Assembly: GCA_029260755.1 (NCBI GenBank) | Contig: JAJDCQ010000021.1 | Coordinates: 185,381 to 249,380 of the forward strand | Origin: Planctomycetota bacterium | GTDB lineage: Bacteria > Planctomycetota > J058 > JAJDCQ01 | Length of the DNA stretch: 64,000 nt | Direction: 5' to 3' | Shown: positions 50,830 to 60,349 of the stretch, piece by piece | Position numbering within the stretch: the stretch's first letter is position 1 | Layout of the letters: every line of letters begins with the position of its first letter | The notes under the pieces: model-generated | What the model saw: the letters and a program-made list of their open reading frames with translations, nothing else | Told to the model about the DNA's origin: nothing | The model's database searches: none | Position numbers and translations under genes: made by a program

Positions 50830-52355
50830 TGGTGGGTTCCCAGGGACGGCCGCCGCGGACGTGCGCGGATGTGCGCGACCGACTGTCGCGCTTGATCGAC
50901 GACGACCTCGCCGCGCGCGACGCGGCCGAGGTCGAGCATCACGTCGCCGGATGCGCCGCGTGCGTCGAGGAGCTCGACGGGCTCCTCCGCGCCGAGGAGG
51001 CGCTCCTCGGCGTCGACCTCGTCGCGCCTTCGACGGTTGGCGAGGTCGCGGTCTCCTCCGCCCTGATCGAGCGCACCGTCACGGCCGCGGTCGCCGCGAC
51101 CGCCGATGGGGCGAGCGCTCCGGCGCCGAGCGTCTCGATTCCGGCGCCGGTCGCCGCCGCGTCGCCAGCCCGTCCGGCGCGGGGGAGCTCGAGCTGGATC
51201 GCGGCCGTCGCGGTCGCGGCCGCCGTCGTCCTCGCCCTGCTCGCGGCGCTCTCGGCGGGCGTCGGCGGAGCGTCGGGCCGTCGGTCGATCGCGCGGACCT
51301 CGACCGGCTCCGACGCGCCCGAGACGGTGACGGCGGTCACCGGCGCCGAGACGGTCACGCGCTCGACCGATCCGATCGTCACGGCGGCCGGGTCGCCGCA
51401 GGCGGAGACGGCGACGGGGATGTCGGGGGTCCTCGCGCCCTTCCCCGCCGGCGAGGGAGCGGCCGCGACGGCGACGATCGTCGCGGGGTCCGCCATCGAC
51501 ACGGACGCGGTTCGCACCGAGCTCGCCGTCCACACGGCGCTCGTCGACCCGGTCGCGCGCGGGATCGCGGAGCTCCGCGACGACGATCCGGGCGCGAACC
51601 TCGCCCTCTTCCGGACGGCGACGCTCGCGAGCGCCTCGCGCCTCGACGAGCGGACGGAGATGTTGCTCTACGCGGCCCGTGAGCCCGAGACGCGCGCGTA
51701 TCTCGAGCGGGTGCGGCTCCTCGTCGCGGAGCTCGACGCGGTCGAGGGCGCCGATGACGTCGATCCCGCGGTGGTCCTCCGGCTCCGGAGCGCGGTCGCG
51801 CAGGGCGAGCTCCTCGAGTCCCTCGCGCAGACGCGGGCCGGCCTCGCGGGCACCGAGGCGGCCGCGATCGAGTCGCTCGGGCTGATGGCCGAGGCCGACG
51901 ACTCCGACGCGCGCGACGTCGCGCATCTGGCGCTCGGGCAGGCGCTCGCCGAGCGCGAGCCCGAGGCCGCCGCCCTTCACTACTTCGTCGTGCTCGGCAA
52001 TGGACCGGGCTGGCCCCGCGCGAACGACGCCGCCGCGGGGTTCGTGCAGACCGTGACCCGCGTCGGCCCGATCGTCCGGATCGACGGGGTGACCCCGATC
52101 GAGTCGATCGCGCCGGCGGACCTCGCCGCCAGCCTCGGGGCCGCTCGCCTGGTCGAGGTCGAGGCGGTCGCTCCGGCCCCGTCGGTCTTCTACTTCCGCA
52201 TCGTCGAGGAGGCCGACGAGGCCGAGCTGCGCGCTGCCGGAGCGCAGATCGAGCGGGGACGGACGCGCGCCGCGCGGCTGCGCGTCGACCGCGCCGCCGC
52301 TCCGGGCGTGCTCGGGCGCCTGCTCCGGGAGACCGCGCCCGACGAGGGTCGCTGA
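50829..52355 (+). CDS. Transmembrane zf-HC2 anti-sigma factor
   Basis: A 508-aa protein; ATG 50829 overlaps the sigma stop (TGATG), with a GTG 3 bp before as an alternative. The N-terminus has C-A-D-V-R-D-R-L-S-R-L-I-D-D-D-L, then H-H-V-A-G-C-A-A-C, the H-x3-C-x2-C zinc anti-sigma module (about residues 12-45). A membrane helix lies near 118-142 (W-I-A-A-V-A-V-A-A-A-V-V-L-A-L-L-A-A-L-S). The outer part is a Thr/Ala-rich linker and a helical repeat-like domain (about 230-420). Coupled translation supports a direct sigma-binding role; the external signal is unknown. Confidence 0.88.
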   Translation: MVGSQGRPPRTCADVRDRLSRLIDDDLAARDAAEVEHHVAGCAACVEELDGLLRAEEALLGVDLVAPSTVGEVAVSSALIERTVTAAVAATADGASAPAPSVSIPAPVAAASPARPARGSSSWIAAVAVAAAVVLALLAALSAGVGGASGRRSIARTSTGSDAPETVTAVTGAETVTRSTDPIVTAAGSPQAETATGMSGVLAPFPAGEGAAATATIVAGSAIDTDAVRTELAVHTALVDPVARGIAELRDDDPGANLALFRTATLASASRLDERTEMLLYAAREPETRAYLERVRLLVAELDAVEGADDVDPAVVLRLRSAVAQGELLESLAQTRAGLAGTEAAAIESLGLMAEADDSDARDVAHLALGQALAEREPEAAALHYFVVLGNGPGWPRANDAAAGFVQTVTRVGPIVRIDGVTPIESIAPADLAASLGAARLVEVEAVAPAPSVFYFRIVEEADEAELRAAGAQIERGRTRAARLRVDRAAAPGVLGRLLRETAPDEGR

Positions 52356-52423
52356 CCACCAGCGCGTCGCTGGTGAGACGCCGGTGAGCGGCGGATCCGT
52401 CCGCTCGCTGTCATGATGCCCCC

Positions 52424-55400
52424 ATGACCCAGCCGTCTCCGGAGCCGGGCCGGCCCATCGGTCGACCGTTGCACGACGCCCCGGCGTCGGACACCGCGGG
52501 GGGCCCGTCGGCCGGCGCGCCTCGATCGGCGCCGCGGCGCGCGCCGCTCTCGCCCGCTCCGGCCGGCTCGCCGCTGCCGCGCGGCGTCGTCGGGGCGGAC
52601 TCGGGGACGGTCGCGCCACCTCCCGAGGCGCACGTCGGTCGGCCGCGGGTCGGGCGCTACGTCGTCCTCGACGAGCTCGGCCGAGGCGGGATGGGCGTCG
52701 TCGTCCGCGGTTTCGATCCGGCTCTGCGCCGCCCGGTCGCCATCAAGATGATCCTCGAGACCGGCCGGGCCGGCACGAGCGCGCGCGAGCGGTTCGCCCG
52801 CGAGGCGCGCGCCGCCGCCCGGCTGCGGCACCCGGGGATCGTCGGGATCCACGAGGTCGGCGAGCACGAGGGCAAGCCGTTCATCGTGATGGACTTCGTC
52901 GAGGGGCGAACCCTCGACGAGGTGCTCGAGGGCGGCGCGTGGCCCGCCCGCCGCGTCGTCGAGCTCGTCGCGAAGGTCGCCCGCGCCCTCGATCACGCGC
53001 ACGCCCAGGGGATCGTCCATCGCGACGTGAAGCCGGCGAACGTCCTGATCGACGGCGAGGGCGAGCCGCGCCTGTCCGACTTCGGCCTCGCCCTCGATCT
53101 CGACGCGTCGGACCGCATCACCCTGAGCGGCCAGCTCGTCGGCACGCCCGCCTACGTCAGCCCGGAGCAGGCGTCGGGCGACCGCGGGGCGATCGGACCG
53201 ACGACCGACGTCTACGCCCTCGGCGCGGTCCTCTATCACGCCCTCGTCGGACGCCCGCCGTTCGCGGGTGACACGATCCTCGAGGTGCTCCGACGGGTCC
53301 ACGAGGAGGACCCCCGCCCGCTCCGACAGATCCAGCCGAGCGTCCATCCGGACCTCGAGACGATCACCCTGAAGTGCATGGAGAAGGCGCCGGCGCGCCG
53401 CTACGAGAGCGCCGCCGCGGTCGCCGCCGAGCTCGACCGGTTCCTGGCGGGCGAGGCGATCCGGGCCCGGCCGCTCGGGCGACGCGAGCGGATGATGCGC
53501 TGGGCGCGTCGACGCCCCGCCCTGTCGGCCGCGATCGCCGTCTCGCTCCTGGCCGTCTCGGGCGCCGCCGTCGCCGGGCTGGTCGGCGCCGTCTGGAGCT
53601 ACCAGACGATCCGCGCCGAGCGCGACCGCTTCGAGCAGGAGCGCGCCCGGGCGGTCGAGGCGGAGCGCCGGAGCGCGGACGCGGCGCGGCTCGAGTCGTC
53701 CCTGCGCGCGCGCGCCGAGGCCGAGAGCCAGGCGAAGGACGAGCTCCTCGGCCGCGCCCTCGCGGAGCGCGCCGCCCGCCTCGCCGCCGAGGAGCGCTGG
53801 GACGAGGCCGCCGTCCTCGCCGCCCACAGCCTCACGTTCGTCGAGAACGGCACGGCGCGCGGGACGGTCGCGGAGGGGATCGCGCAGCTGCGCCGGATCG
53901 AGTGGATCGGCCCGTGGCGGGACGCGCTCGCCGTCGCCTGGAGCCCCGACGGTCGACTCCTGGCGACGGGGCGGTCGCGCGGCGGCGTCGACCTCTGGGA
54001 TGCGAGGAGCGGCCGCGCGGTCGCGACGTTCCGCGGGCATCACAGTCGAGTCCGTGGCCTCGCCTGGAGCCCCGACGGCACGCGCGTGGCCACCGGGTCG
54101 GACGACGCGAGCCTTCGGATCTGGGACGTGCCCGCGCGGCGCGAGCTCGCCGTGGTGCACGGTCACGAGGGCGGCGTCTCGGCCGTCGCGTGGAGCGGGG
54201 ACGGGACCCGGATCGTCACCGGCTGCGCGGATGGGGGCGTCCGTGTCTGGGACGCGCGCCGAGCGACGCCGGTCTTGCAGCGCGTCGCGGTGTCCCACGG
54301 GGGCCGGGTCGGCGCGCTCGCCCTCGATCCGACCGGCCGTCGCGTCGCGAGCGGCGGGGCCGATGGCGTGGTGCGCATCGCTTCGGTCGACGCCGATGGC
54401 CAGGAGGGCTCGATCGTCCACGAGGAGCTCGCGCGCGCCGTCACCGCGATCGCCTGGTCGGGCGATGGCAAGCGGCTGGCGATCGGATTCGACGGCGAGG
54501 CGGACGCGCCGGCGGAGCTCGTCGTGATCGAGCCCGAGACGGGGCTGCGGGTCGGCGGCATCGACGGCCTTCGCGGGGCGATCGGGGCGCTCGCCTGGTC
54601 GGGCGACGGGGCGCTCGCGGCGGGGGACGCCGCCGGGGCCGTCTTCGTGGCCGACTTCGCGGGCGATGCCGGGCGCGCCGCGGTGCTCGTCCGTCACGAC
54701 GCGGCCGTCTCCGACCTCCGCTGGGGACCGGGAGGCGAGGAGCTCGCCTCGACCGCGGCGGACGGCGACCTGCGCGTCGTCGACCGCGCGTCGGGCGAGC
54801 CGAGGCTCGTCTCGATCGGGCACGGCGTCCCCGATCCGGATCGGCGCGGAACGTGGGGGGCGTCGCGGGGCGCCTCGTGCGTCGCGTGGCGGCCCGACGA
54901 TGCGCGCCTCGTGACCGGCGGGTCGGACCTCACCTTGCGGATCTGGGACGCCGAGAGCGGCGAGCAGCTCCTGGTCCTCCGGGGCCACGAGGCCTGGATC
55001 GACGAGGTCGACTGGAGCCCCGACGGGGGGAGGATCGCCTCGTCGGCCGACGACGGGACGGTCCGGGTCTGGGACGCCGAGACCGGCGAGGAGCTCCTCG
55101 TCCTCGCCCACGAGACCGAGAACGTGGCCCGCCGGCCGGTCTACGAGGTGGCCTGGAGCCCCGACGGGAGCCGGATCGCGAGCGCCGGGCGCGACAGCTT
55201 CCTCAAGATCTGGGATGCGGAGACCGGCGAGAAGCTCGCCGAGCACGGCTCGCTCGGCATGGTCGACGCGCTCGACTGGAGCCCCGACGGGACACGCATC
55301 GCGACGGCCGGGCACGACCGCAAGCTGCGCGTTCGCGTCCTCGAGACCGGCGAGGTGAAGGAGGTGGAGCTCGGGAAGAAGCGAACCTCGTGGGACCTCG

Positions 55401-56749
55401 ACTGGAGCCCGCGCGGCCACGTGATCGCGGTCGGCGGGAACGACGGCAAGATCATCCTCTACGACGCCGAGTCGCTCGAGGCCAAGGGCGAGCTCGACGG
55501 TCACTCCAGCGGGATCGGCTCGGTCGCGTTCGACTCGACCGGCGGCTTCCTCGCCTCCAGCGCCCAGGACCGGACGGTGCGGATCTGGAACGTGATCCGA
55601 CGCGAGGTGGCCGACATCTACCGGCCGCGGATCTCCCCGAACGACGTGCGGTTCGCCGCGTCGGGGCGGCTCGCGATCGCCGACGCGAGCGGGCGAGTGA
55701 TCGTCCGCGCCGCGGGGCCGAGCGAGGAGGGGCGCCAGCAGTTGATGACGATGGCGGGCGTGAGCGGCCTCTGCTTCGCCCCCGATGGGCGGCGGTTCGT
55801 GATCGGGTGCTTCGACGGGAGCGTCCGCATCGCGCCGACGCCCGAGTCGGGCGCCGAGGAGCCCTACGAGGCCTCGTGGAGCGGCGGCGGGCTGGCGAGA
55901 CGAACCGAGTGGTCGCCCGACGGCGAGCGCATCGCGTCGACGAACCACGCGTCCGTCAAGCTCTGGACGCCCGGAGGCGAGGAGCTCGCCGCGCGTCCGG
56001 TCGGCGGCAAGAAGGAGCTCAAGGAGATCGCGTGGCGTCCCGACGGCGGGCGGCTCGCCGTCGTGCCGAACCGGAGAGAGGTGCTCTTCCTCGACGCGAG
56101 CGGCGAGGAGCCGACCCTGAAGACCGTCGGCAAGCTCGAGGGGTTGAAGTTCGCGCCGGCGGCGATCGCCTGGAGCCCCGACGGGCGGCGCCTCCTCGCC
56201 ACGATGAGCTACGAGGGCGCCTTCGTCTTCGACGCCGAGACGGGCGAGCAGCTCCACCGCGACGAGGGCGTCGGCCACTCCTGGGCCGCGGCGTGGAGCC
56301 GCGACGGGAGCCGGATCGCGGTCGGCGCCTCCGAGCGCGACATCGTGATCCTCGACGGCGAGCGATACCACCGGCTCGCCACGCTCCGCGGCCATCTCGA
56401 CGAGATCCACAGCCTGGCCTTCAGCCCCGATGGCCGATGGCTGGCGAGCGCCGGTCACGAGACCTCGATCCGCATCTGGAGCATGGAGCGCTACGAGGAG
56501 GCGATCGTCCTCTCCGGGCTCCACGAGCATCCGGTGAACGGCGTGTCGTGGAGCCCGGACGGAACCCGCCTCCTCAGCGGCGCGAGCGGCCTCCTCGGCG
56601 TGGCCCTCTGGGACGTCGGGCAGCTCCTCGCCGCCGATCCGGCCGACCTCGTCGAGCGATTCGCGGCCCAGACGGGCTTGCGGGTGCAGGGGCTCGACGT
56701 CGTCGGCGTCGACAACCGACTCCGCGTGGCGGCTCCCGGGGGGCGGTAG
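52424..56749 (+). CDS. Transmembrane Ser/Thr kinase with WD40 beta-propellers
   Basis: A 1441-aa protein. A Pro-rich N-terminus (1-75) leads to a kinase domain (about 78-345): L-G-R-G-G-M-G-V-V-V, A-I-K-M-I-L, H-R-D-V-K-P-A-N (about 199-206), D-F-G-L-A (about 218-222), L-V-G-T-P-A-Y-V-S-P-E-Q. A membrane helix is at about 367-391, then a short coiled coil. The remaining ~930 residues are WD40 repeats, most ending in I-W-D, V-W-D or similar and starting with W-S-P-D-G; there are at least a dozen, enough for two propellers. This kinase-propeller layout is widespread in Planctomycetota. It is predicted to sense or scaffold at the membrane. Confidence 0.95.
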   Translation: MTQPSPEPGRPIGRPLHDAPASDTAGGPSAGAPRSAPRRAPLSPAPAGSPLPRGVVGADSGTVAPPPEAHVGRPRVGRYVVLDELGRGGMGVVVRGFDPALRRPVAIKMILETGRAGTSARERFAREARAAARLRHPGIVGIHEVGEHEGKPFIVMDFVEGRTLDEVLEGGAWPARRVVELVAKVARALDHAHAQGIVHRDVKPANVLIDGEGEPRLSDFGLALDLDASDRITLSGQLVGTPAYVSPEQASGDRGAIGPTTDVYALGAVLYHALVGRPPFAGDTILEVLRRVHEEDPRPLRQIQPSVHPDLETITLKCMEKAPARRYESAAAVAAELDRFLAGEAIRARPLGRRERMMRWARRRPALSAAIAVSLLAVSGAAVAGLVGAVWSYQTIRAERDRFEQERARAVEAERRSADAARLESSLRARAEAESQAKDELLGRALAERAARLAAEERWDEAAVLAAHSLTFVENGTARGTVAEGIAQLRRIEWIGPWRDALAVAWSPDGRLLATGRSRGGVDLWDARSGRAVATFRGHHSRVRGLAWSPDGTRVATGSDDASLRIWDVPARRELAVVHGHEGGVSAVAWSGDGTRIVTGCADGGVRVWDARRATPVLQRVAVSHGGRVGALALDPTGRRVASGGADGVVRIASVDADGQEGSIVHEELARAVTAIAWSGDGKRLAIGFDGEADAPAELVVIEPETGLRVGGIDGLRGAIGALAWSGDGALAAGDAAGAVFVADFAGDAGRAAVLVRHDAAVSDLRWGPGGEELASTAADGDLRVVDRASGEPRLVSIGHGVPDPDRRGTWGASRGASCVAWRPDDARLVTGGSDLTLRIWDAESGEQLLVLRGHEAWIDEVDWSPDGGRIASSADDGTVRVWDAETGEELLVLAHETENVARRPVYEVAWSPDGSRIASAGRDSFLKIWDAETGEKLAEHGSLGMVDALDWSPDGTRIATAGHDRKLRVRVLETGEVKEVELGKKRTSWDLDWSPRGHVIAVGGNDGKIILYDAESLEAKGELDGHSSGIGSVAFDSTGGFLASSAQDRTVRIWNVIRREVADIYRPRISPNDVRFAASGRLAIADASGRVIVRAAGPSEEGRQQLMTMAGVSGLCFAPDGRRFVIGCFDGSVRIAPTPESGAEEPYEASWSGGGLARRTEWSPDGERIASTNHASVKLWTPGGEELAARPVGGKKELKEIAWRPDGGRLAVVPNRREVLFLDASGEEPTLKTVGKLEGLKFAPAAIAWSPDGRRLLATMSYEGAFVFDAETGEQLHRDEGVGHSWAAAWSRDGSRIAVGASERDIVILDGERYHRLATLRGHLDEIHSLAFSPDGRWLASAGHETSIRIWSMERYEEAIVLSGLHEHPVNGVSWSPDGTRLLSGASGLLGVALWDVGQLLAADPADLVERFAAQTGLRVQGLDVVGVDNRLRVAAPGGR

Positions 56750-56823
56750 CGCCTCGACCGGTCGGACGCTCGCCCCTAGGATGCGGGCCCGCTCCCGCCG
56801 AGGGGAGCGACGAGGAGGTGAGG

Positions 56824-57504
56824 ATGGAGCGCGCGGACGCACACACCGAGGCGGTCGCCCGGTGCTTCGACGACTGGGCTCGACGCGGCCGGGCCGAGGG
56901 GATGGAGCGCGGCCACGGTCCGGTCGCCCGGCAGGCGTTCGACCGGCTCCTGCCCCTGCCCGCCGACGGTCGCTACCTCGACGTCGGCTGCGGCAACGGC
57001 TACACGGTCCGCTGGGCCGCCGAGCACCTCCCGCGCGGCGAAGCGGTCGGGATCGACATCGCCGCCGGGATGATCGAGCGGGCGCGGGAGCACGCGGCGA
57101 CCGTCGAGCTCGAGAACGTCCGGTTCGAGCTCGCGCGGCTGCCCGGCGCCGAGCTCCCGTCCGCGAGCTTCGACGCCGTCTTCACGATGGAGTGTCTCTA
57201 CTACGAGGCCGACATCGGCGCCCCGCTCGCCGCGATCCGCGACCTGCTCAAGCCGGGCGCGCCGGTCGCGTGCGTCGTCGACTACTACGCCGAGAACCCC
57301 GAGAGCCACGGCTGGCCCGACGAGCTCGGCGTGCCGATGACCCTCCTCGACGCGGCCGGCTGGCGGGCCGCCTTCGAGGCGGCCGGCCTCGAGGTGGTCG
57401 ATCAGCAGCGGCTCCACCCGCCCCTCGCGGCCGGGCAGGAGCGGACCTGGAAGCACGAGGTCGGCTCGCTGTTCACCCTCGGACGCCGCCCCCCGGGTTC
57501 GTAG
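56824..57504 (+). CDS. Class I SAM-dependent methyltransferase
   Basis: A 226-aa protein; ATG 56824 follows GAGGAGGTGAGG. Motif I is Y-L-D-V-G-C-G-N-G-Y (about 47-56), motif II A-V-G-I-D-I-A-A-G-M-I-E-R-A, and motif IV F-D-A-V-F-T-M-E-C-L-Y-Y. A Methyltransf_11-type core is therefore complete. The substrate-binding part gives no clue; such enzymes methylate small molecules or quinones. It lies 74 bp after the WD40 kinase and just before the second foldback element. Confidence 0.9.
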   Translation: MERADAHTEAVARCFDDWARRGRAEGMERGHGPVARQAFDRLLPLPADGRYLDVGCGNGYTVRWAAEHLPRGEAVGIDIAAGMIERAREHAATVELENVRFELARLPGAELPSASFDAVFTMECLYYEADIGAPLAAIRDLLKPGAPVACVVDYYAENPESHGWPDELGVPMTLLDAAGWRAAFEAAGLEVVDQQRLHPPLAAGQERTWKHEVGSLFTLGRRPPGS

Positions 57505-57519
57505 GAGGCGGCGCTTCGC

Positions 57520-57727
57520 GATGAGGATGGCACCACGGAGACTCGGAGACCCGGAGGACCTTCGAGGGCGCCCGATCTCCGTCGAGGAGGAAGGGCGCAC
57601 CGGTCGGCGCCGTCGCGTCCGGACGGGACGCGGCATCGAGCGCTCGAGTCGAGGTCGGCCGAGACGGAGCAGGTGGATCCTGCGCGTCTCCTCCGTGCCT
57701 CCGTGTCTCGGCGGTGACATCCTCATC
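57520..57727. repeat. 208-bp foldback (MITE-like) element, copy 2
   Basis: The ends are imperfect 27-bp inverted repeats, GATGAGGATG + GCACCACGG + AGACTCGG at 57520-57546 and its partner at 57701-57727, differing at four positions. End sequence (ACCACGGAG-type core), length and lack of ORFs match the element at 48592. Its right end stops 2 bp before the hrpB start codon, so it supplies the whole upstream region of that gene. Confidence 0.62.
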
Positions 57728-57729
57728 AC

Positions 57730-60318
57730 GTGACGCCCCTGCCCATCGACGACCACCTCCCCCACCTGGTCGAGACCGCCCGGCGGGAGCGTCTCCTCGT
57801 CCTGCAGGCCGAGCCCGGCGCCGGCAAGACGACGCGCCTCCCGCCGGCGATCGCCGACGCGCTCCCCGACGATGCCGGGGCGGTGATCGTGCTCGAGCCG
57901 CGCCGGCTCGCGGCGCGCCTCGCCGCGCGCCACGTCGCGCGGACGCTCGGCGAGGAGCCGGGCGGCCGGGTCGGCTGGCAGGTCCGCCACGAGAGCAAGC
58001 GCGGGCCGCGGACGCGCGTGCTCTACGTCACCGAGGGGATCCTCCTCCGCCGACTCGTCCGGGAGCCGACCCTTCCCGGCATCGCGGCCGTCGTCCTCGA
58101 CGAGTTCCACGAGCGGCACCTCGAGACCGACGTCGCCCTGGCGCTGCTGCTGGAGCTCCGCCGCGCGCGCCGCCCCGACCTCGCCCTGATCGTGATGAGC
58201 GCGACGCTCGAGGCAGAGCGCATCGGCGCCTTCCTCGAGGCGCCGGTCGCGCAGGTTCCAGGGCGCGCCTTCCCGGTCGACGTCGAGCACGAGGCGCGCC
58301 TCGAGGTCGACGCGATCGAGCGTCGCGTGGCGCGGGCCGTCGACGCCATCCACGATGCGCCGGAACCGACCGGGGACGTCCTCGTCTTCCTGCCCGGCGC
58401 GGCCGAGATCCGTCGGGCGACCAACGCGTGCGCGGAGCTCGCCCGGCGGCGCGGGCTCGACGTCGTCCCGCTCCATGGATCGCTGCCCCTCGCCGAGCAG
58501 GACCGGGCGGTTCGGCCCGGGCCGCGGAAAAAGGTGATCCTGGCGACGAACGTCGCCGAGAGCTCGGTCACCGTCGAGGGGGTGACGGCGGTCGTCGACG
58601 CCGGCCTCGAACGCCGGGCGGTCGACGATCCGTGGTCGGGCGTCCGCGAGCTCGAGGTGGCGCCGATCAGCCGCGCGTCGGCCGCCCAGCGCGCCGGCCG
58701 CGCGGGGCGCCTCGGTCCGGGGCGGTGCGTCCGCCTCTACACGGCCCGGGACCACGACGGCCGCCCCGCGGCGACCCCGCCCGAGGTCGCCCGCCTCGAC
58801 CTCGCCGAGCCGGCGCTCCTCCTGGCCGCACTCGGCGTGGCCGACCCGCGGACGGTGCGGTGGCTCGACCCGCCGCCGCCGGCGGCATTGACCGCGGCCA
58901 CGACCCTGCTCCGCCGGCTCGGCGCGGTCGACGCGGCCGGCGCGCCGACGCCGATCGGGCGGCGGATGCTCGGCTTCCCGCTCCCGCCGCGGCTCGCCCG
59001 CGTCGTCGTCGCGGGCGTCGACCTCGGCGCGCCGCAGCTCGTCGCGACGGCCGCGGCGCTCCTCTCGGAGCGCGACCTGCGCCGGCGGGCGCCGCGGACC
59101 GGCCGCGGCGACGACGCCCGGGCCGAGGCGGCCTGGCGCGCCGCGGCCGGCGACGCCCGCTCCGACGTCATCGCGCTCGCCACGCTGCTCGAGGACGCGC
59201 GCCGCGCCCGCTTTGCGCCGCGGGCGACGCGCGAGGTCGGCCTCGGCGCGGACGCGGCCCGCTCGGTCGATCGGGTGCGGGCGCAGATCGAGCGGCTCGC
59301 CCGACCGGACGCGGGCGAGCCGATCCACGAGCCCGCCGACGACGCCGACGAGGCGCTCGCCCGCGCCCTCCTCGCGGGGTTCCCCGACCGCGTCGCCCGG
59401 CGTCGCTCCGCCGGGTCGCCCGGGCTGACGGTCGCCGACGGCACGGCGGCGACCCTCGGTCGCGAGAGCGTCGTCGCGGACGCCGAGTGGTTGCTGGTCC
59501 TCGACGCGCACCGGAGCCGGCGCGGGCCGGGCGGCGCCGGCGGCGACGTGATCTGCCGAACCGCGAGCGCGATCGACCCCGACTGGCTGTTCGACGTGGG
59601 CGACGGCGTCCGCGACGACATCGAGGTCGCCTGGGACTGCAGGCGCCGCCGCGCCACCGCGACCGAGCGCCTCGTCTACGGCGCCCTCGTCCTCGACGAG
59701 CAGGTTGCCCGCGGCGACGCGGCGGCCGAGGCGATCGAGCGACGCCTCGCGAAGGAGGCGCTCGCCGCCGGCCCCGAGGCGTTCTGCGAGGGCGACGCCC
59801 TCGCCCAGCTCATCGAACGCGCGGCGCTCGCGCGCGAAGCCGACCCGTCGATCCCGCCGCTCGGCCTCGACGACGCCCGCGAGGCTCTCGCGCAGCTCTG
59901 CGCCGGGCGGAGCAGCTTCGAGCAGCTCCTCGAGGCCGACCTCGTCGGCGTCCTCCGCGGTCGGCTCGGCGCGGCGCTCGCGCGCCTCGACCACGTCACG
60001 CCCGAGACGGTCGTCCTGCCGGGCGGACGGCGTCTGCGTGTCCGCTACGAGCCCGGGAAGCCGCCGTGGGCGTCCTCGCGCCTGCAGGACTTCTTCGGGA
60101 TGACCGACGGGCCGCGGGCCGGCGCCGAGCCGCTCGTGCTCCATCTCCTCGCGCCGAACCAGCGACCGGTGCAGATCACGACCGACCTCGCCGGCTTCTG
60201 GGAGCGGCACTACCCGGCGATCCGGCGCGAGCTGAAGCGGAAGTACCCGAAGCACGACTGGCCCGAGGATCCGCGGACGGCGAAGCCGCCGCCGCCCGGC
60301 GGGCGAAAGCGGCGCTGA
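57730..60318 (+). CDS. hrpB: ATP-dependent helicase HrpB
   Basis: An 862-aa DEAH-family RNA helicase-like protein. GTG 57730 begins MTPLPIDDHLPHLVE. Walker A is E-P-G-A-G-K-T-T (about 28-35), motif II L-D-E-F-H-E-R-H (about 124-131; the DEFH form typical of HrpB), and motif III V-M-S-A-T-L. Motif VI is Q-R-A-G-R-A-G-R-L near 320. The C-terminal HrpB region is complete, including P-G-G-R-R-L and the family-type ending Y-P-A-I-R-R-E-L-K-R-K-Y-P-K-H-D-W-P-E-D-P. Cellular role is poorly defined in most bacteria. Translation start and promoter appear to lie in the foldback element, so its expression may be unusual. Confidence 0.95.
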   Translation: MTPLPIDDHLPHLVETARRERLLVLQAEPGAGKTTRLPPAIADALPDDAGAVIVLEPRRLAARLAARHVARTLGEEPGGRVGWQVRHESKRGPRTRVLYVTEGILLRRLVREPTLPGIAAVVLDEFHERHLETDVALALLLELRRARRPDLALIVMSATLEAERIGAFLEAPVAQVPGRAFPVDVEHEARLEVDAIERRVARAVDAIHDAPEPTGDVLVFLPGAAEIRRATNACAELARRRGLDVVPLHGSLPLAEQDRAVRPGPRKKVILATNVAESSVTVEGVTAVVDAGLERRAVDDPWSGVRELEVAPISRASAAQRAGRAGRLGPGRCVRLYTARDHDGRPAATPPEVARLDLAEPALLLAALGVADPRTVRWLDPPPPAALTAATTLLRRLGAVDAAGAPTPIGRRMLGFPLPPRLARVVVAGVDLGAPQLVATAAALLSERDLRRRAPRTGRGDDARAEAAWRAAAGDARSDVIALATLLEDARRARFAPRATREVGLGADAARSVDRVRAQIERLARPDAGEPIHEPADDADEALARALLAGFPDRVARRRSAGSPGLTVADGTAATLGRESVVADAEWLLVLDAHRSRRGPGGAGGDVICRTASAIDPDWLFDVGDGVRDDIEVAWDCRRRRATATERLVYGALVLDEQVARGDAAAEAIERRLAKEALAAGPEAFCEGDALAQLIERAALAREADPSIPPLGLDDAREALAQLCAGRSSFEQLLEADLVGVLRGRLGAALARLDHVTPETVVLPGGRRLRVRYEPGKPPWASSRLQDFFGMTDGPRAGAEPLVLHLLAPNQRPVQITTDLAGFWERHYPAIRRELKRKYPKHDWPEDPRTAKPPPPGGRKRR

Positions 60319-60349
60319 AGGGCGCGCGACGGCCCCGACGCCTCGTTCG

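Noticed and set aside
52190..56842. A 1550-codon minus-strand open frame opposite the WD40 kinase
   Set aside because: It mirrors the kinase gene, has low-complexity Arg/Pro/Val/Asp composition and no domain. Very high GC makes stop codons rare on the opposite strand.
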